From NCBI GenBank assembly GCA_002483765.1, contig DLIO01000077.1:1-6064 (forward strand): a stretch of 6,064 nt of DNA, read 5' to 3'. The notes beneath the pieces are model-generated. The model searched no databases and was not told the DNA's origin. It was given only the letters and a program-made list of their open reading frames with translations. Origin of the DNA: Lentisphaeria bacterium UBA7640 (GTDB taxonomy: Bacteria > Verrucomicrobiota > Lentisphaeria > Victivallales > Victivallaceae). This document shows, piece by piece, positions 5,850 through 6,064 of the stretch (position 1 is its first letter; each line of letters begins with the position of its first letter). Both the position numbers and the translations under genes were made by a program.

Positions 5850-6064
5850 ATGAAAAGTTTTTGTATTATTGCTATTGCCGTATTGCTTGGTGGTGGAGTT
5901 TATTCTGCTATCGTAAATCCCTCTATAAAACAGGAAGCAGTCAATCAAAATAACAAAACGAAAATCCGTTGTTCTTTATGCAATGGTACAGGGTTTTCCG
6001 CCAACAGCAAAGGAGAAAAAAGTAAAGGCAAATACACCTGCGTTCGTTGTAAAGGAACTGGAAA
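5850..6064 (+). CDS. exported or membrane-anchored DnaJ-type zinc-finger protein (3' end outside window)
   Basis: Seventy-one complete codons are present before the window ends, with no stop. Residues 1-22 form a signal peptide or signal anchor (MKSF, then a hydrophobic core IIAIAVLLGGG). A polar Asn/Lys/Gln-rich linker (23-39) leads to CSLCNGTG (41-48) and CVRCKGTG (64-71), two CxxCxGxG units of the kind that bind zinc in DnaJ and in small DnaJ-like proteins. No J-domain is seen; in DnaJ it would precede the fingers, so this is not a normal DnaJ. Such motifs on exported proteins are found but poorly understood. Start choice is firm because of AAGGAG eight bases upstream. The rest of the protein is unknown. 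Confidence 0.85.
   Translation, partial: MKSFCIIAIAVLLGGGVYSAIVNPSIKQEAVNQNNKTKIRCSLCNGTGFSANSKGEKSKGKYTCVRCKGTG

Overview
The window holds a single-direction (+ strand) run of tightly spaced genes in AT-rich DNA. Almost every product is either a membrane protein with an N-terminal zinc ribbon or an exported protein. There are no rRNA, tRNA, CRISPR or recognisable transposase genes. Ribosome-binding sites are Shine-Dalgarno-like (GGAG, AAGGAG, GAGG) and the code is standard, so the host is a bacterium. The mix of a giant Sel1-repeat protein, MJ0042-type and double zinc ribbons, a DUF4190-like protein and DnaJ-type CxxCxGxG fingers recalls accessory regions of the Planctomycetes-Verrucomicrobia-Lentisphaerae group, possibly a gut-type Lentisphaeria. 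That assignment is an impression from gene content only.

Layout. Positions 1-236 carry no convincing gene. They contain a striking 108-nt imperfect inverted repeat (36-143), folding by hand into one long hairpin of about 45 pairs. It is followed at once by a terminator-like stem and eight Ts (141-168), then a nine-base direct repeat (GCATAAGAT, twice) just before the first gene. Genes then follow: a zinc-ribbon/DUF4190-like membrane protein (237-578); an 857-residue protein with two zinc ribbons, one membrane helix and a long Sel1 repeat array (606-3179); a secreted YbjN-like protein (3204-3680); a small putative lipoprotein (3695-4048); a 232-base gap with one doubtful small reading frame; a zinc-ribbon protein with a glycine-rich segment and a C-terminal membrane hairpin (4281-5054); a second protein with the same double zinc-ribbon head as the Sel1 protein, but on a four-helix membrane domain (5068-5763); and the start of an exported or anchored protein with DnaJ-type zinc fingers that runs off the window (from 5850).

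How they may work together. Gaps of 13-27 bases between several neighbours and the common orientation suggest one or two operons. The double zinc-ribbon module shared by the Sel1 protein and the 5068 protein (about 35 of 62 residues identical by hand alignment) shows that the locus grew partly by module duplication. The combination suggests a membrane-centred assembly in which zinc ribbons and Sel1 repeats act as protein-binding scaffolds for secreted or lipid-anchored partners. No enzyme active site is visible, so the function of the whole is unknown.
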